A stretch of DNA of 64,000 bases from Heliopora coerulea (GCA_030142905.1 JASJOG010000412.1:62001-126000); one strand, 5' to 3'. Counted from the stretch's first letter, positions 21,556-33,226 are shown. Notes: a model not told the origin generated them from the letters alone. Numbers and translations are program-made.

Positions 21556-22713
21556 CTATAAAAAAGCGAAGTAAAATTTCAACGTGAATGCGAAGGTATT
21601 TAGTTTCGTTTAGCTACTTCCATCATCATTGTGGGTTCGTTGCAAAAATACGTTCCTTGCCCAGAGTTCATATGTGGAAAAATCTCTGGTCTAACCCTTC
21701 CCTTAAAGTGCCCCCAGAATGGAACATCATAAACCATGGATAAATTGAATGGACATTCCTACTAGAAGGATTACATTTGTCTCTTGATTCTGACATAATT
21801 TGCAATGAAATGGCAGATACTTCAACACGCAATTCTCAGATTCCAGGAAAGGAGAGCTTTTATCCGGTCATTTTCTAAACAAGTACGATGTACATTACCT
21901 TGTTCTGATCGATTCACTCCATTAGCAGGAAAAAACTATCAACAAAGGCTGACTTTGTTATATTTTCAACGGTTCTTTTCTTTTCGTCAAGCATTTCCTT
22001 TTCGTCTACATGTTTATCGCAAATGTCCAGGGCTAGTCTGAATCCATTCGAGTGGTTTTGGTCAAGTAAGTTAACAGAGAAACCCATATTGCTCTGATCG
22101 AAATCAGTCCATCCAGTTTGGTCGACTTTGGCAAACTTCAGTTGGATCAACCTCTCCTCCTCACCTTACCGGAAGGTAGTTCCGTCATAAAAAATCGATA
22201 AGTAAACCGCGATATAATGCGGGCATAATTTGTGATGTGTGTAAGATTTCTTAATTTTATTGATTTTGGGGGGATGAGGCGATACCTAGAAAGCCTAGTA
22301 GAAAAAAAATTGCATTTTAGGCACTCTACGACAGACTCGTACTTGTTTCGATAGCATTCTGACATGTTTCGTGCAATAATTCATGCAATTATGTGATCTG
22401 TCCAGCTGAATTGGGGGCACACCCCCCACTAGTCCTCTTGGACCACGCCCCTGGTCGGAACACCTTCCTAAGATTCGGTACCCGACTATTTATCCAAGCA
22501 AAGTTCTGTCGTTTTCTATGCCATGGGATTATATCATTTCCCCCGCCAAGAAATCAGTTAAATTTTCGTTTTTCGATACGATTTGGAAACGTCTGTGATG
22601 ACGAACATTTTTGATCGTGAACGCTGTTTACCAGGCTATTCGTTTCCACTTACTTATGTACAACGCTAGTTATATGATGTGTAATTAACCAAAAAGCAGT
22701 GGCAGTTACTTAC
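21556..22713 (-). other. Ephrin intron between the transmembrane and tail exons
   Basis: 1158 bp with donor GTAAGT and acceptor TATAG. No repeat boundary identified inside. Confidence 0.75.
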
Positions 22714-22801
22714 GATAAGCCGCAGACTAAAATGATTATCACGACTGCCAGAAAGAGGGCAACACCTCCAAGGACAAAGTTCAAGATCAGTTGAACAGAA
22801 G
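22714..22801 (-). CDS. Ephrin, transmembrane exon
   Basis: 88 nt between acceptor TTTTTCAG and donor GTAAGT. Read in phase it gives SVQLILNFVLGGVALFLAVV followed by IIILVCGL, a single hydrophobic helix of about 24 residues. This makes the protein a single-pass membrane ligand (B-like topology) rather than a GPI-anchored A-type ephrin. Too short to appear as a long open frame. Confidence 0.85.
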
Positions 22802-24861
22802 CTGAAAAATGAAATGCAACTGGTTAACACGTTAGTGTGGATGGCAAGAGAACTGTACAGGAAATGGTGTTTTCAAAGATTTACTGGCCTTAAGTTGCAT
22901 CTGAAATTTCCAGATTTGCTAAGTAAAATATGCAACCAGAGTTTCAAGTATAGCATAATATGATTTTGTGGTGGGTCTTTCCTCGCAATAAGTGAAAACA
23001 AACGACGCGAGGCGTTCTAACCATTGACTTACGAGATTCAAATATACGGAATTAGGTTACTACGGTGTGTTGGTTTAACTGATCCGTATATGCGCTCTTG
23101 ACCGCCTGCCTCGATATGAGAACTCTGAATCGATTTATGCATTCTGTATACCAATATCATGCAATATCATGCAATATCATACGAGATCCCAGAGGGACCA
23201 CCACCGCAACCGCCTGATGGCCAGTAAAACGCTCAAACCAGTGAGCCTTCGAGGTAACGATGGAAAGTAACGGTTGCGAATAGTTGGTGGATGACATCCA
23301 CGAATTTGAAGCGAAAACAGTAAAAATGACGAAGAACTGTACGTTCAACTTTAACATTTAGACAACGGCTTAGGCACGTTAGTCAAGCAATCGAATGACT
23401 TGAAATAAAGAAATAGCGATTTGATGATAAAAAAAGTACATCGAGACAAAATCCTATAAAAACTGATCATAATCTAAACATGCACCTGCCATTAGGGCCA
23501 AGATAATTTTCAAATAATTTTCAAACATGTAAAAATGTGATTTAAACAATTAGCGGACCATACTCATTCCTTGGGATGATTAGTGTCGTATCCGTATGAT
23601 TGGCTGAAGCAGTGCTTCGACAGAAATCCAGCACTTCATGTTATCGTATACACCACACCTTCCCGGACAGTGAGGGGAGTTTACACTTTACAACAGATTC
23701 CTGTTTGTGCTATTTGCGCAGATTGATATATAAATGAAATGGAAATAAAACATATTTTCCGTATTCCCACCGAGTTGTACAAACGTTCATGAAACATGAG
23801 AAGAAGAAAAGGAGATCTCGGAATACCACTGGAAATACTCGTTTTCTGAGTTTGTATATCCCAACGACTATTTCTCGTTCTCTCATTCTTTCACTCATTT
23901 CTATTTAGTATAATTACACAGTTATTATCGAAAATCACGCATGGCGATTGGCCAGAAAATCCCGTTATAAATCTCAATAATCACTTACAGGTGATTATAA
24001 CAGTGAAGGCTCAGAAACAAGATGGCGGCTACCTTTGTAGATGTTAACGAGGCGAAAGTGCTACTTCTTTCTTTCTAGTTCATTACTTCGCCTTTGGCGA
24101 ATGATTGTTAATCAACAATTAAAAACTCAATAAATAGACACAGGTTTTTTGCGGGATTACTTCGTGGTGTTTAATGAAAATTTTTGCTGACCTTTTGTCC
24201 AAGAAACTCAGGGCTTCCTTAGTCTTGCTCTTAGAGAGTCTTGAGTTTCCAGGACGAAAGCTCAGCAAAAATTTTCTTTAAACATCACGATGTTACCGTA
24301 AAAACTTGTGTCTAATTATTAAACGTACCGTGATGTCAGTAAGAGTATACGCACGACGTAGCTATTTTATTTGTATCAATGGAAACACGGAAATAGTTTC
24401 TATTTGCCGAACGGAGTCCAGTTGCATCTGACGTCAAAATTGCCATGCTGACTGGCAACGTCACTGTTCCGATCTTTAGTGCGTAGGATAATGAATAAAA
24501 GTTGTTTTATTCATGAACATTTGCCACCCAACTTGGGTACAAGAGCAACAGCTCAATGTAGTACTTTTTACTATTAATGATTGAACGTACTGAACATGGC
24601 TTGGGGAAACCGCATGGTAGGACTGATAACGAGACTGTAAACACAGCGATAACCCTTGGTTGAAAGTACCTCTTTTTGCCTTCCTTCATAACAAAGCCCT
24701 GTGCCAAACCTTTAATTTGAATAAAGACTCAAATTCACGTCAAAGGTTTGGCGCAAAGTCTCGTTTTGTAGGCGAGGTTAAACGAGTTTGGTAAAAACTT
24801 TTATAACATTAGTACCACATACTTCCTTTTTTCTTTTTTACGCAAAGTGGCTTTGGCTCAC
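22802..24861 (-). other. Ephrin intron holding repeats
   Basis: 2060 bp, donor GTGAGC and acceptor TTTTTCAG. It contains three tandem CAATATCATG units at 23152-23180, a CACCTGTAAGTG-type repeat near 23980 shared with 1740-1830, and the foldback element at 24125-24323. Confidence 0.75.
24125..24323. mobile_element. Foldback MITE in the ephrin intron
   Basis: Two arms of about 85-90 bp face each other around a short centre (24215-24234). Both carry AATTTTTGCTGA, GAAACTCA and TAGACACA in mirrored order. No coding capacity; edges approximate. Confidence 0.7.
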
Positions 24862-25110
24862 CATGATCTAGACCATTCTCTGAAGGTGGTGTTGTTCGGG
24901 CAGAAATCTCTGGATCCTCTTTGGGATGGTTTTTCGGCTTTTTCGGAGGGATATTTACTCTGGTGGTCGTTCTAGCTTTTTTCGTTATTTGAGTTTTCCG
25001 TCTGACTGCTGCAGGTTGAGTAGGAGCGGGTAGTTTTCCGTTAATCAAAAGCATTTCTTGGTAAAGTTCTTTTGGCGGATCGCAATGCTGCATTTCCCAC
25101 ACACAGTCCT
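24862..25110 (-). CDS. Ephrin, stalk exon
   Basis: 249 nt between acceptor CTTAAATAG and donor GTGAGC, phase 1 at both sides. Encodes EDCVWEMQHCDPPKELYQEM and then a lysine- and proline-rich segment (TKKARTTTRVNIPPKKPKNH) that should form the flexible juxtamembrane stalk outside the cell. If unspliced, the frame would run a further 17 codons to a stop, so a truncated, possibly secreted form by intron retention cannot be excluded. Confidence 0.85.
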
Positions 25111-25251
25111 CTATTTAAGACGGAGTTAGAGACAAAAAATAACAAAGAGAGATGAGGAAACTAAAGCTTTCATTATGAGGAAACCAAAGTTTGAACAGAA
25201 GTGAAACTATAATTTTCAGATCAGCAAATTTTTTCTTTTTTCATTCCTCAC

Positions 25252-25365
25252 CTTTTCTCGTGTCACATACGTAAATGTGTAATTTCATGTGATAACGTTC
25301 GCAGCTTCCTTGAGGACCGCTCACGCAGAGGTTGTACAGCTCATGACGATACCCCCGACTGGTTG
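25252..25365 (-). CDS. Ephrin, end of receptor-binding domain
   Basis: 114 nt, acceptor TTTTCACCAG, donor GTGAGG. Joined to the previous exon it completes YYFISTSRGYRHELYN, then LCVSGPQGSCERYHMKLHIY. The YYFIST motif, the late Cys residues and MKLHIYV match the last strands of the ephrin fold. The intron separating it from the next exon is only 141 bp. Confidence 0.88.
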
Positions 25366-28300
25366 CTGGTGAAAAATAGTTTAAAAGAAAAAAATCAGCA
25401 AAAGTATATATTGATATGTAGCATATCTAATAACTATGTGTGGCTGCGTGTATGAGTGTTTGCATGCATGTATGATGACGTGATTGTAGGTGGGTAGGTG
25501 AGAAGGTAAATGGGTGGGTGGATGGGTGGGTAGGTAGGTGGGTGGATGGGTGGGTAGGTAGGTAGGTGGGTGGGTAGATGGGTTGGCGGGTGGGTAGGTC
25601 GGTGTTTAGAGGAGTAGATAGGTAGACAGGAAGGTAGGTAGGTAAGTAGGTAGGTCACTTTGTATAAAGATTTTTGATGGTTTCTTGTGTAATAAGTGTA
25701 ACCACGGAACTGTTTTACAGCTTTAATCGGTTCGAATGAGAGCGAAGGACAATAAGCCGACAGGACTTCAAATTTGTTGTCAGATTCCACCATTCGCCAA
25801 GCAAGATCGAACTTGGCCTCTAGGTGCTAAGTTTCTCAAAACTGTAAACAAAAGTCGACCCGCAGTATTAGATGCTATAGATAGAACAGGTTTATTAGCA
25901 CAAATGGTGTATCGGATGCTCCCGAAATCAATGTTTTTTTCAATCAACCTTGAAAGCACTTAACATTTTATAGCACATAGAGACCGACGTGCCAAGGAGA
26001 CGCGAGATGTTGAGAAATTATTCTTTTTCATTCTCCCCAGGGCCATTTTACCCAATGGAACATCACCCTGATTATACCTTGGCATCTTTAGGAATTCTAA
26101 AAATTGCCTATTTTACACAATTAGACGAAGACCAAAATTTAAGCAGTTATCAAATCTAGGGATTGGAGCTTGGCCACACGTGCATTATTAACTGTTTGCT
26201 GGCGGCGTAAGACTTGTGTTGTTTTACTCTGGCAAACGCCAGACGATTTTCCTCGTCAAAGGGGGAGCCTCCGCCTTGAAACAGTTAATGCATGTATATC
26301 TTCGAAATCGAGCTAAGCTGACATCAAAAGGCTGAAGGCATGGTGAGCCATTGTACCTAACTTATACCTATCACCGTCATTTCGTTAGTCGGCAGGGCCT
26401 CTACGTTTTTGGTTATTTGCTGCAACGGATTAAAAATGCGGCCATTTACCAGAGAGAAACAAGACGCACCTTACATGAGACTTGAACTAGCCATTTTATA
26501 CGATTACGAAATCATCCCTAGATCAGCCACGTTTTACGTCGCTTGTATGAACGGCCCTACTTTGAAACTCTGGTCAAACGGACAAAACATTAGCGTATAA
26601 AATCGTCCAACATTGTGGGGGACATTTGGACGACGAGAGATTTGCTACCGTTTGACTCTAAAGCAATGACGGTTAACTGACGTCGAACACTATGGGAGGG
26701 AGATGCTGTTTGAATAACTCCTAGGTCGTCTGTGAGCGTCTGTCTCTCTTGAAACTTACAGTATAAGAAACAGCGTTTTACCATATGCTACAAATAAAGT
26801 ACCATTTTTGTTTCACTTGCATACGTTTCTTGTAACGTGTTACTACGGCCGTTAAATCAGTCAATAGCGTATCAACGAAGTTCAAAAGTGAATGACCGAA
26901 CCCAAACTGGGCCAGGTAATGCACCAGACGGGTTGACGCTACTCTGGTCTAAAAAGTTTCGAACTTAAGTTGAAAGTTTATCGCTCAAAATATTTCAAGC
27001 CCGAGTACTAATGTGTTGGTATAATAATGTGTTGAAGTACTAACATGTTGGTCTATGTTTCACAAAAATGTAACTCTGTTTGACCAGAGCTTTCGACCAT
27101 GGTGCCGAACAGTTGTACTGAGCACTGCATGGCGTTATGCATGGCAGTTAGTTTAGGCTTTGCTTTAATCGTTTTCTTTTGTTTCCAAATTCATAATTTA
27201 ACAAAAGCAGAAGTACAGTTTGTTTCCGTTTATCATTACTATCGAATTAAACAAACTGAAATTATCATGAATAAGTGCGACGGGTTGCAACTAGACAAAC
27301 TTTTGTGATGATTCAGTTTTGGAGAATTATGGACATTTTCCTAATATTAAGTTATGGCTGATAGGCAAGAATTATTATGTGCTAACTTATGAACTTGGTG
27401 CATGAATACATTCAGTTTCTATAATAAGAAGAATTATAAGGCTTGTATTTTGAACTTCTTTAGATCTAAAAGGACGAAGAACTATTTGAAATCTCGGCTG
27501 ACGTAAATCTCGTTTGATGAGAGTAGTGAAGATATTATTACCTTTAAGAAATACCCACGCATAAGCGGTGTAAGTATCATATATCTTGAAACTGGAAACG
27601 CACTGGCCATATTATTAATTTTAGACTTGTCCTCTTTCAATTTTAGTTCCCTTGCCATTGTTACAACATAACACGTTCATACTTTGCACATTCTGTGGTT
27701 GATACTAAGCAATAAAGATTGGAAATGGAACAATGAATGTGCACGAAATTACGATGTGAACAGGCTCGATATTAATGCAATGCGTTGATGACAGGAATGA
27801 CCCACAATTTCCTCTGCATTTATATTTCAAAGGCGCAATTATACACTCCCAGATAAAATTTAAATCATCTACTGATAATTAGTCAATGTCTTAGCATGAT
27901 GTTAACTCTCTGTATTCCCACTTCATTTTACTCAACATGACTAGTTAAAAGAACGATCTTGAATAAAAGGCAGCCATTGCCTTTACGTCAAAGGACGCCC
28001 TTAGTCCATTTGGAATAAGGCCGGAATAAAGACAGGAGCACATCGGAAAAAATGGGTTGAAATTGTGATAAAGTCGAAATAAGGCTCGGAGCATAACGAA
28101 AAATTGTGTGTTTGTTTGTGCGTGTGCATGATTGATATTCTGCGTGTGTTTGTGCGTGTGTTTGATATTCTTTTGATTATATACTTCTATTATATGTGAC
28201 CCCGTTAAGAAAATTTCATTGGTTTTTTGACATGTAAATCACTTTTCAAATAAGAGATTGAAATATTTCGACAAATTAAATGTAAGTTTGGCTACTTGTG

Positions 28301-28380
28301 TGAGTGAGTTTCTTAAGAAGAAAGTAATCTCTGTTGAGTTGATTCAAAAACATCTCTTACTTAATTTATAATAAACTTAC
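25366..28380 (-). other. Ephrin intron after the main receptor-binding exon
   Basis: 3015 bp with donor GTAAGT. It holds a G-rich GGTA/GGTG simple repeat (25490-25660) and a two-copy TGTTTGTGCGTGTG minisatellite (28108-28170). No coding region recognised; the frames at 25736, 26409 and 27099 show no family features. Confidence 0.75.
25490..25660. repeat. GGTA/GGTG/GGAT simple repeat
   Basis: Irregular tetranucleotide array on the plus strand with many GGG runs, so the strand opposite to ephrin transcription could form G-quadruplexes. Confidence 0.85.
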
Positions 28381-28727
28381 AAATGAAGTAGTAATGTTGA
28401 CCAATAGCAAATTTCGGTTCCTCCCTGTTGTATCTTGGGTGAAATCCAAACATCTTATATTTCAATTTCTTCGGATCGTCACACACCAGAATGAGTTTAT
28501 TGATCTTGGGGTCTCCTTTTCCATTCACCATGCACTCGTCATAACCTTCTTTGTCAACCATCCACATGTTCTCCACCTTGGTAGTCATCGATAATGCATC
28601 TTCGCTTAGCCAAGTGTTTACTGTAGCGTGGTTGGGACAAACAACGTTCATCCCATTATAAGGAAGAACGTTAATGTAGTACTCTTTGGTAATGTTGGTA
28701 TCGGTGCTTTCTTGTAATTTGCGAAAT
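28381..28727 (-). CDS. Ephrin, receptor-binding domain exon
   Basis: Encodes the core of an ephrin, the cell-surface ligand of Eph receptor tyrosine kinases in contact-dependent signalling. The exon is 347 nt between acceptor CTATCTTTTCAG and donor GTAAGT. It starts at the Phe where vertebrate ephrin exon 2 also starts. Diagnostic segments are MNVVCP (first Cys), ENMWMVDKEGYDEC (second Cys), INKLILVCDDPKKLKYKMFG (third Cys) and GQHYYFI. Later exons are at 25252, 24862, 22714 and 21261, all phase-consistent. The signal-peptide exon lies upstream and was not found; it must end in phase 2. A or B class cannot be assigned from this exon alone. Confidence 0.9.
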
Positions 28728-28794
28728 CTGAAAAGATAGGCAAACCTCATTTATTGTTTTTTACCTACACTGCTACAGTCAACTAAAAAGTTGA

Positions 28795-28866
28795 CAAAAG
28801 AAAGATTCGAACTCGCATCTTTGGTTTACCGGACCGCTGCTCTACCAATTGAGCTATCGAGTCAAC
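28795..28866 (-). repeat. tRNA-like segment of the ribozyme repeat
   Basis: On the minus strand it reads GACTCGATAGCTCAATTGG, the box A region, and later GCGAGTTCGAATC, the box B region. The anticodon and acceptor stems are poor, so it is a tRNA-derived promoter segment, not a tRNA gene. Confidence 0.7.
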
Positions 28867-28950
28867 TGGGAACAGTATGCTAGTTTTATCGATTTTAAGT
28901 GCACGAGAAGTTCTCGCGACAACTTAATGCTCGATATCCGTTAGGATGTA

Positions 28951-29024
28951 CAGTGTTTCGATTGTGTTTCAGAATCATCCTCAGGGTAACATGAAGAGAA
29001 TATTTCATGAATTAACCTACAGTG
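28951..29024 (-). ncRNA. Type III-like hammerhead ribozyme candidate
   Basis: Minus strand: helix III 5' strand CACTGT, A as cleavage base, helix I starting GGTTAA and closing TTACC with one bulge. Then come core CTGAGGA, one extra T, helix II GATT/AATC with loop CTGAAACAC, GAA, and helix III 3' strand ACACTG. Helix III has 5 of 6 pairs. The plus-strand neighbour copy has CAGTGT in the same place, which would pair perfectly, so the mismatch looks like a late mutation. Cleavage would follow the A of TGTA at 29018. Confidence 0.65.
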
Positions 29025-29154
29025 CTAAAGTCAGCTAGAAATGTTGACTGGAGCGGAATTTTTCTTACTGGTCAACTTTTCTAGCTGACTTTAGCAGTGT
29101 AGGTTAATTCATGAAATATTCTCTTTGTGTTACCCTCAGGATGATTCTGAACAC

Positions 29155-32100
29155 CAAGCTAAGATTATGACGATGGCATTATGTAGCGTTTAAAAATAGA
29201 GCCGTCATTCTTTAGCAGGTTTTAGCACGTCTTTACAACATAGGTAAATAGAAATCGTTTCATGGTTGTATGGTTGCAGACGTCAAATGCAAAAACTGTA
29301 GAATACACCAGAGGTACCCAGTCTTTTCTTTGATCAGATCTACTTCTGAAAATGAAAATCATTTACAGCTACCTAGATACTCCTAGTAGACATCCATTTT
29401 CAAACTTTTGAATCTTTAGGTTTTGGAGTCAAGGCATCCGTGATGAACTTCCACATACAAGAAAAGTCTCGCTTTAAAATCGTGATATCAAATAAATTGT
29501 AACTGGTAGCAAATGTAAAATAATAGCTGAAAAAGAGCTTCTTAGATACCAAAAACTGTTGGTATCTAACGTAGATTTGAGTCAGGAATATACTTTAGCA
29601 ACGGACACTAATGCAGCCTGTGAGCTACCCACATGTAGCGAGCAACCTGGTTTGGCCCTTTGGAGTTGATTGTTTTAACCGCATGCATAAAATTGTTTAA
29701 GACAAATAGAAGACCAGTTTCCAGTTAGTAGCTAGGAGATTCAAAACAGTCCTTTCCACCTGCCTCAAGTGCATTTACAATTTCTAGTCAAACTATACAG
29801 TTCACTATCACTATTCAGTCATTCACTATCACTGCGTGCGCTCTTTATCTACCAATAGTGACATGTTGAGGCAAACACGAAACAAAAGTTTTTCAAGTCA
29901 CTTTATACTCTTTAGACACTTTTCCAATTCCTAATCCATGCAATATGCTGCAGTACATGAAAGTAACAACCCCTCAACTTTACGCTTTGACTACGCCAGT
30001 GGATACTATGGCTTCGTTTATATTTGGTGTTTCTTTTGAGGGTGTGCACATCTGCTTTGTCAGTCAAACGGCGCAACAATTCCAGCACGCAAATCATTTT
30101 CAAAAATAGAAACTTTATTAAATAATCATAAGCATCTCACAAAGCTCCTTCTCCTCCCTTGTGAAGTGCCAGCAATACAAGTGTATACACTTGACGCAGT
30201 TATTGTTTCAAGCAAAGCAATAGGTCAGTGATCGTCAATCTGATAAGATATGTCGAACTGTAAAACGTACGCCATACATTTATCAACCTTCTAAATTTTT
30301 ACCACCGTACTCGAAAACCGAAGGTTATTTTATCTAGTATATGCAACACTAATTGATAAATTCATTATTGCCCGGCCATTTCAAGCCTCTCTGGAGCTGC
30401 GTTAGAACAAAGAAACGAGTCCTTGAGGGAATGGCCGTCGAGGAAACATTGACAATTGATCGCGTGTTACTTTTCATGTCGTGACTATTTCACCTACGTC
30501 GAATCCCAATTTACACATCTCTCAAGCATTGCTATCAGATCACAACGACCAAATTCGTTCATCATCGCAAGACCGGCAGAAGAGTGAATGTTCCAGAAAA
30601 ACTCTAACACTGCAATATTGATCAGAAGTTTCATGGAATCCTGCAGTGACAGGGACCACGGAGCATTTTTATTTTGGGGGAGCTGTAGTCATGGGTGTAT
30701 TCTTCCACCCACATATTTGAATCTTGAAATGATTATGTGCCAAATCCAGTCATATTTTTTTGAGACAAAACTGTGACATGTATTATATTTTCGCTCTTTA
30801 TCAATGAATGAAACTATGACGATCGATGACAAGTAAAATACGAATGTTTTCTCTGCAATTACATATCGTACTAGAAATACGTTTACGCAACAAACTCTCG
30901 CCCACCTTTCCAATACATATCTCGAGAATCCAAGTAACATTGAAAATTTTTCAAAGTTGTCTACAAGACAAATCGTCCTTACTACAACTGGAAGAGATAA
31001 TGCAATAAAGAAAACACAATATTTGGGCACAAATATTGACAACCCAAACTGGAAATTATTTTATATTTAAACTGCTTGTCGTCGTATTTACGTTTAAAAT
31101 TTCTATTCTGTTTTATTAAAACAAAACGTTTGCAGAGAATAACCTTTAACGGTTTAATAAATGGTAAGAGATCTATTCTGACAATTCTACTGCTTATCAA
31201 TGGATGTTCATAGCAAGACCCTGTATTAATTGCGATCTTGAGATATTTCAAGTCGTTTTCCAATGAAACTTTTCACTCGTTTTGCTTTAAAGAAAGATTT
31301 TTTATTAGATAGCCAGGCTTTCTGTCTTAAAATTGGATCATTCTCAAAGGTTACCGGTCGGATATCAGCATCACGGACAGCTCATGAGTGAAAATTTTTT
31401 TTTCATATTTTTTGTCTTGAAAAAACTGATAAATTATATATTGTCTCAAAGTTGGCTGAAAATGTCTATTAGAAGTGCTATGAAGAAGATTTATGCTAAG
31501 TATTCATCCGGAGGTATAACAATTTGTTGACGAAGATGAAACGAATTACTTAATCTTTGTTTAACGAATTACTTAATCTTCGTTTCAAATACTTCGGAGT
31601 TACTTGACATCTGAGAAGAGCAAAATTTGGCAATAAACTGTAGGACCTGCTTGCATTTTTGTCAATATAAGTTTGAACATCAGTCGCAATTTACCGTTGC
31701 TACGGTCTGGATGCAAATAACAAAGCATTATTACGCAGCAAGTAAGAGTCAGACAAAAGCTTATTGACTTTAAATTAGCCACTAATGCAGCCGATGAAAC
31801 TTCCGGTCCGGAAAATATTGGGGGGCTACACCCCCCCAAGCCCCCGCGGCTCCGCGGTTCCTGAAGTCGCGGGTCTTTTACACAGTATGGCTTGTGGCAA
31901 TGTTTCATTAAACAGCCAGCAAAACCACACTTGAAATCAGCTACATTAGTCGGTGGAAATATTTTAAATAACTTTGGCAATGTGTACTTTAAAATAAGAA
32001 ACGTTTTTTGGACTAAGTATGTATGAGTATCACAACTATTAATAAAAGATATGTGGTCGGTTTTCTGTAGACTACCAAACGAGGCTCGGAAGTTAAGTAA

Positions 32101-32330
32101 ATCCTGACACAAAGATACTTATTTGTTCACAAATTAAATTTAACTGTTATCGTTGCAAACTTTTAGTTTAAAACGCAATAAATTTATAAAAAGACAATGT
32201 TTAGTGGTTTGTGATTTTATTCAAATGAAAAGGATTTATTGTCACTCCAGGTGCCGCATCTGGTAGATAATGACATCACAAATATTACGTGCAATTTCAA
32301 ATTAGACAACATACTTTTTCTAATTTCATC
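29155..32330. other. Upstream of ephrin exon; no exon identified
   Basis: The ephrin signal-peptide exon should lie here or further right. A minus frame at 31042 begins MSIFVPKYCVFFIALSLPV, which resembles a signal peptide, but its possible donors fall in the wrong phase, so I do not assign it. A GC-rich palindromic patch sits at 31800-31880 (CCGCGGCTCCGCGG). Short ACGAATTACTTAATC duplications are at 31541-31585. Confidence 0.4.
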
Positions 32331-32349
32331 TTAAAGGTTTAAAATGTAT

Positions 32350-32388
32350 TTCTAACGTTTCGCTGCTACACGCAACATCCTCAGAGAA
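32350..32388 (-). ncRNA. Minimal hammerhead-like motif, inverted Penelope arm
   Basis: Same motif as at 33188-33226, on the minus strand: CTGAGGA, extra T, helix II GTTGC/GCAGC, GAA, self-pairing ACGT, T, and helix I TTCT/AGAA. Confidence 0.5.
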
Positions 32389-32659
32389 TGAATGAAACAC
32401 TAAATTACAAGGTGATGATATATTACATGATAAGTAAACGAGATATTGGCGTAGGAGCGGAAGTGGAAAGGGCACAAGGAAACAGCAGACTGAGATGTAA
32501 TGGAAGGGTCGAGAAACGAAAGGTCTTAAAATAAAAAAAGTGAAAAAGAGCCCATGTTGGCATTAAGCGATGGATTGAGTTTGCGGATAAGTAGACTTTC
32601 TCTGACGAGAAGTTCAGAGTTGAAAGAAGAAGACAAGATAGTGAAGTCATTAACCTTCG

Positions 32660-33050
32660 CTTTGTTTTCCGCCCTTCCCTCCGATTGTCTCACTTTTTTG
32701 TCTTTAAGGACAGGATTCCCAAGGCTTTGAGATCTCGTGTCGTTTACCGCTTTAAGTGTCAACGTTGTAGTTCGTTGTATGTCGGCCAGACGAGTCGGCT
32801 TCTCCACACACGAATCTCAGAGCACTTGGGTACTTCTGCCCTTACTGGCAAAAAACGAGTCAATCCTCCTCCGACTAGCATCCTGTCACATCATTGTGAC
32901 ACTGGACACCCTGTCTCGCCCAATGACTTCACTACCTTGTCTTCTTCTTCTTTCAACTCTGAACTTCTCGTCAGAGAAAGTCTACTTATCCGCAAACTCA
33001 ATCCATCGCTTAATGCCAACATGGGCTCTTTTCCACTTTCTTTATTTTAA
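32660..33050 (+). CDS. Penelope-like GIY-YIG endonuclease, partial
   Basis: The open frame reads DRIPKALRSRVVYRFKCQRC, then SSLYVGQTSRLLHTRISEHL, then SHHCDTGHPVSPNDF and KLNPSLNANMGSF to a stop at 33050. It shows the CxxC motif, the YVGQT catalytic start, the conserved Arg and Glu-His of GIY-YIG nucleases, and the HC...HP motif, all undamaged. The reverse transcriptase normally upstream is missing, so this is a fragment. The first Met of the frame is at 32685. Confidence 0.85.
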
Positions 33051-33187
33051 GACCTTTCGTTTCTCGACCCTTCCATTACATCTCAGTCTGCTGTTTCCTT
33101 GTGCCCTTCCCACTTCCGCTCCTACGCCAATATCTCGTTTACTTATCATGTAATATATCATCACCTTGTAATTTAGTGTTTCATTCA

Positions 33188-33226
33188 TTCTCTGAGGATG
33201 TTGCGTGTAGCAGCGAAACGTTAGAA
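33188..33226 (+). ncRNA. Minimal hammerhead-like motif, Penelope 3' tail
   Basis: TTCT, CTGAGGA, extra T, helix II GTTGC/GCAGC with loop GTGTA, GAA, self-complementary ACGT, T, then AGAA. Helix I is 4 bp. Helix III needs a second copy in trans or in tandem. Lies 140 nt after the endonuclease stop. Confidence 0.5.

Larger units (their letters stand above)
28755..29154 (-). repeat. Ribozyme-bearing tRNA-like repeat with inverted neighbour copy
   Basis: A minus-strand monomer (29017 down to 28766, 252 nt) runs from one copy of the predicted cleavage point TGTA/GGT to the next. In order it holds the hammerhead, a spacer with AAGTTGTCGCGAGAAC, a tRNA-like segment and a GTCAACTTTTTAGTTGAC hairpin. 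On its other side a second, plus-strand partial copy (29071-29154) forms an 80-bp-arm palindrome with it. That copy has CTCAGGA instead of CTGAGGA, which would kill cleavage. The related copy at 33487 has the same order of parts. Confidence 0.75.

Noticed and set aside
25434..25793. Thr/Pro-rich 119-residue protein
   Set aside because: It is the translation of the GGTA/GGTG microsatellite in an ephrin intron.
30689..31042. Ephrin signal-peptide exon (MSIFVPKYCVFFIALSLPV)
   Set aside because: The hydrophobic start is tempting, but every nearby GT donor leaves phase 0 while the next exon needs phase 2, and no WNS..NP-like sequence precedes it.
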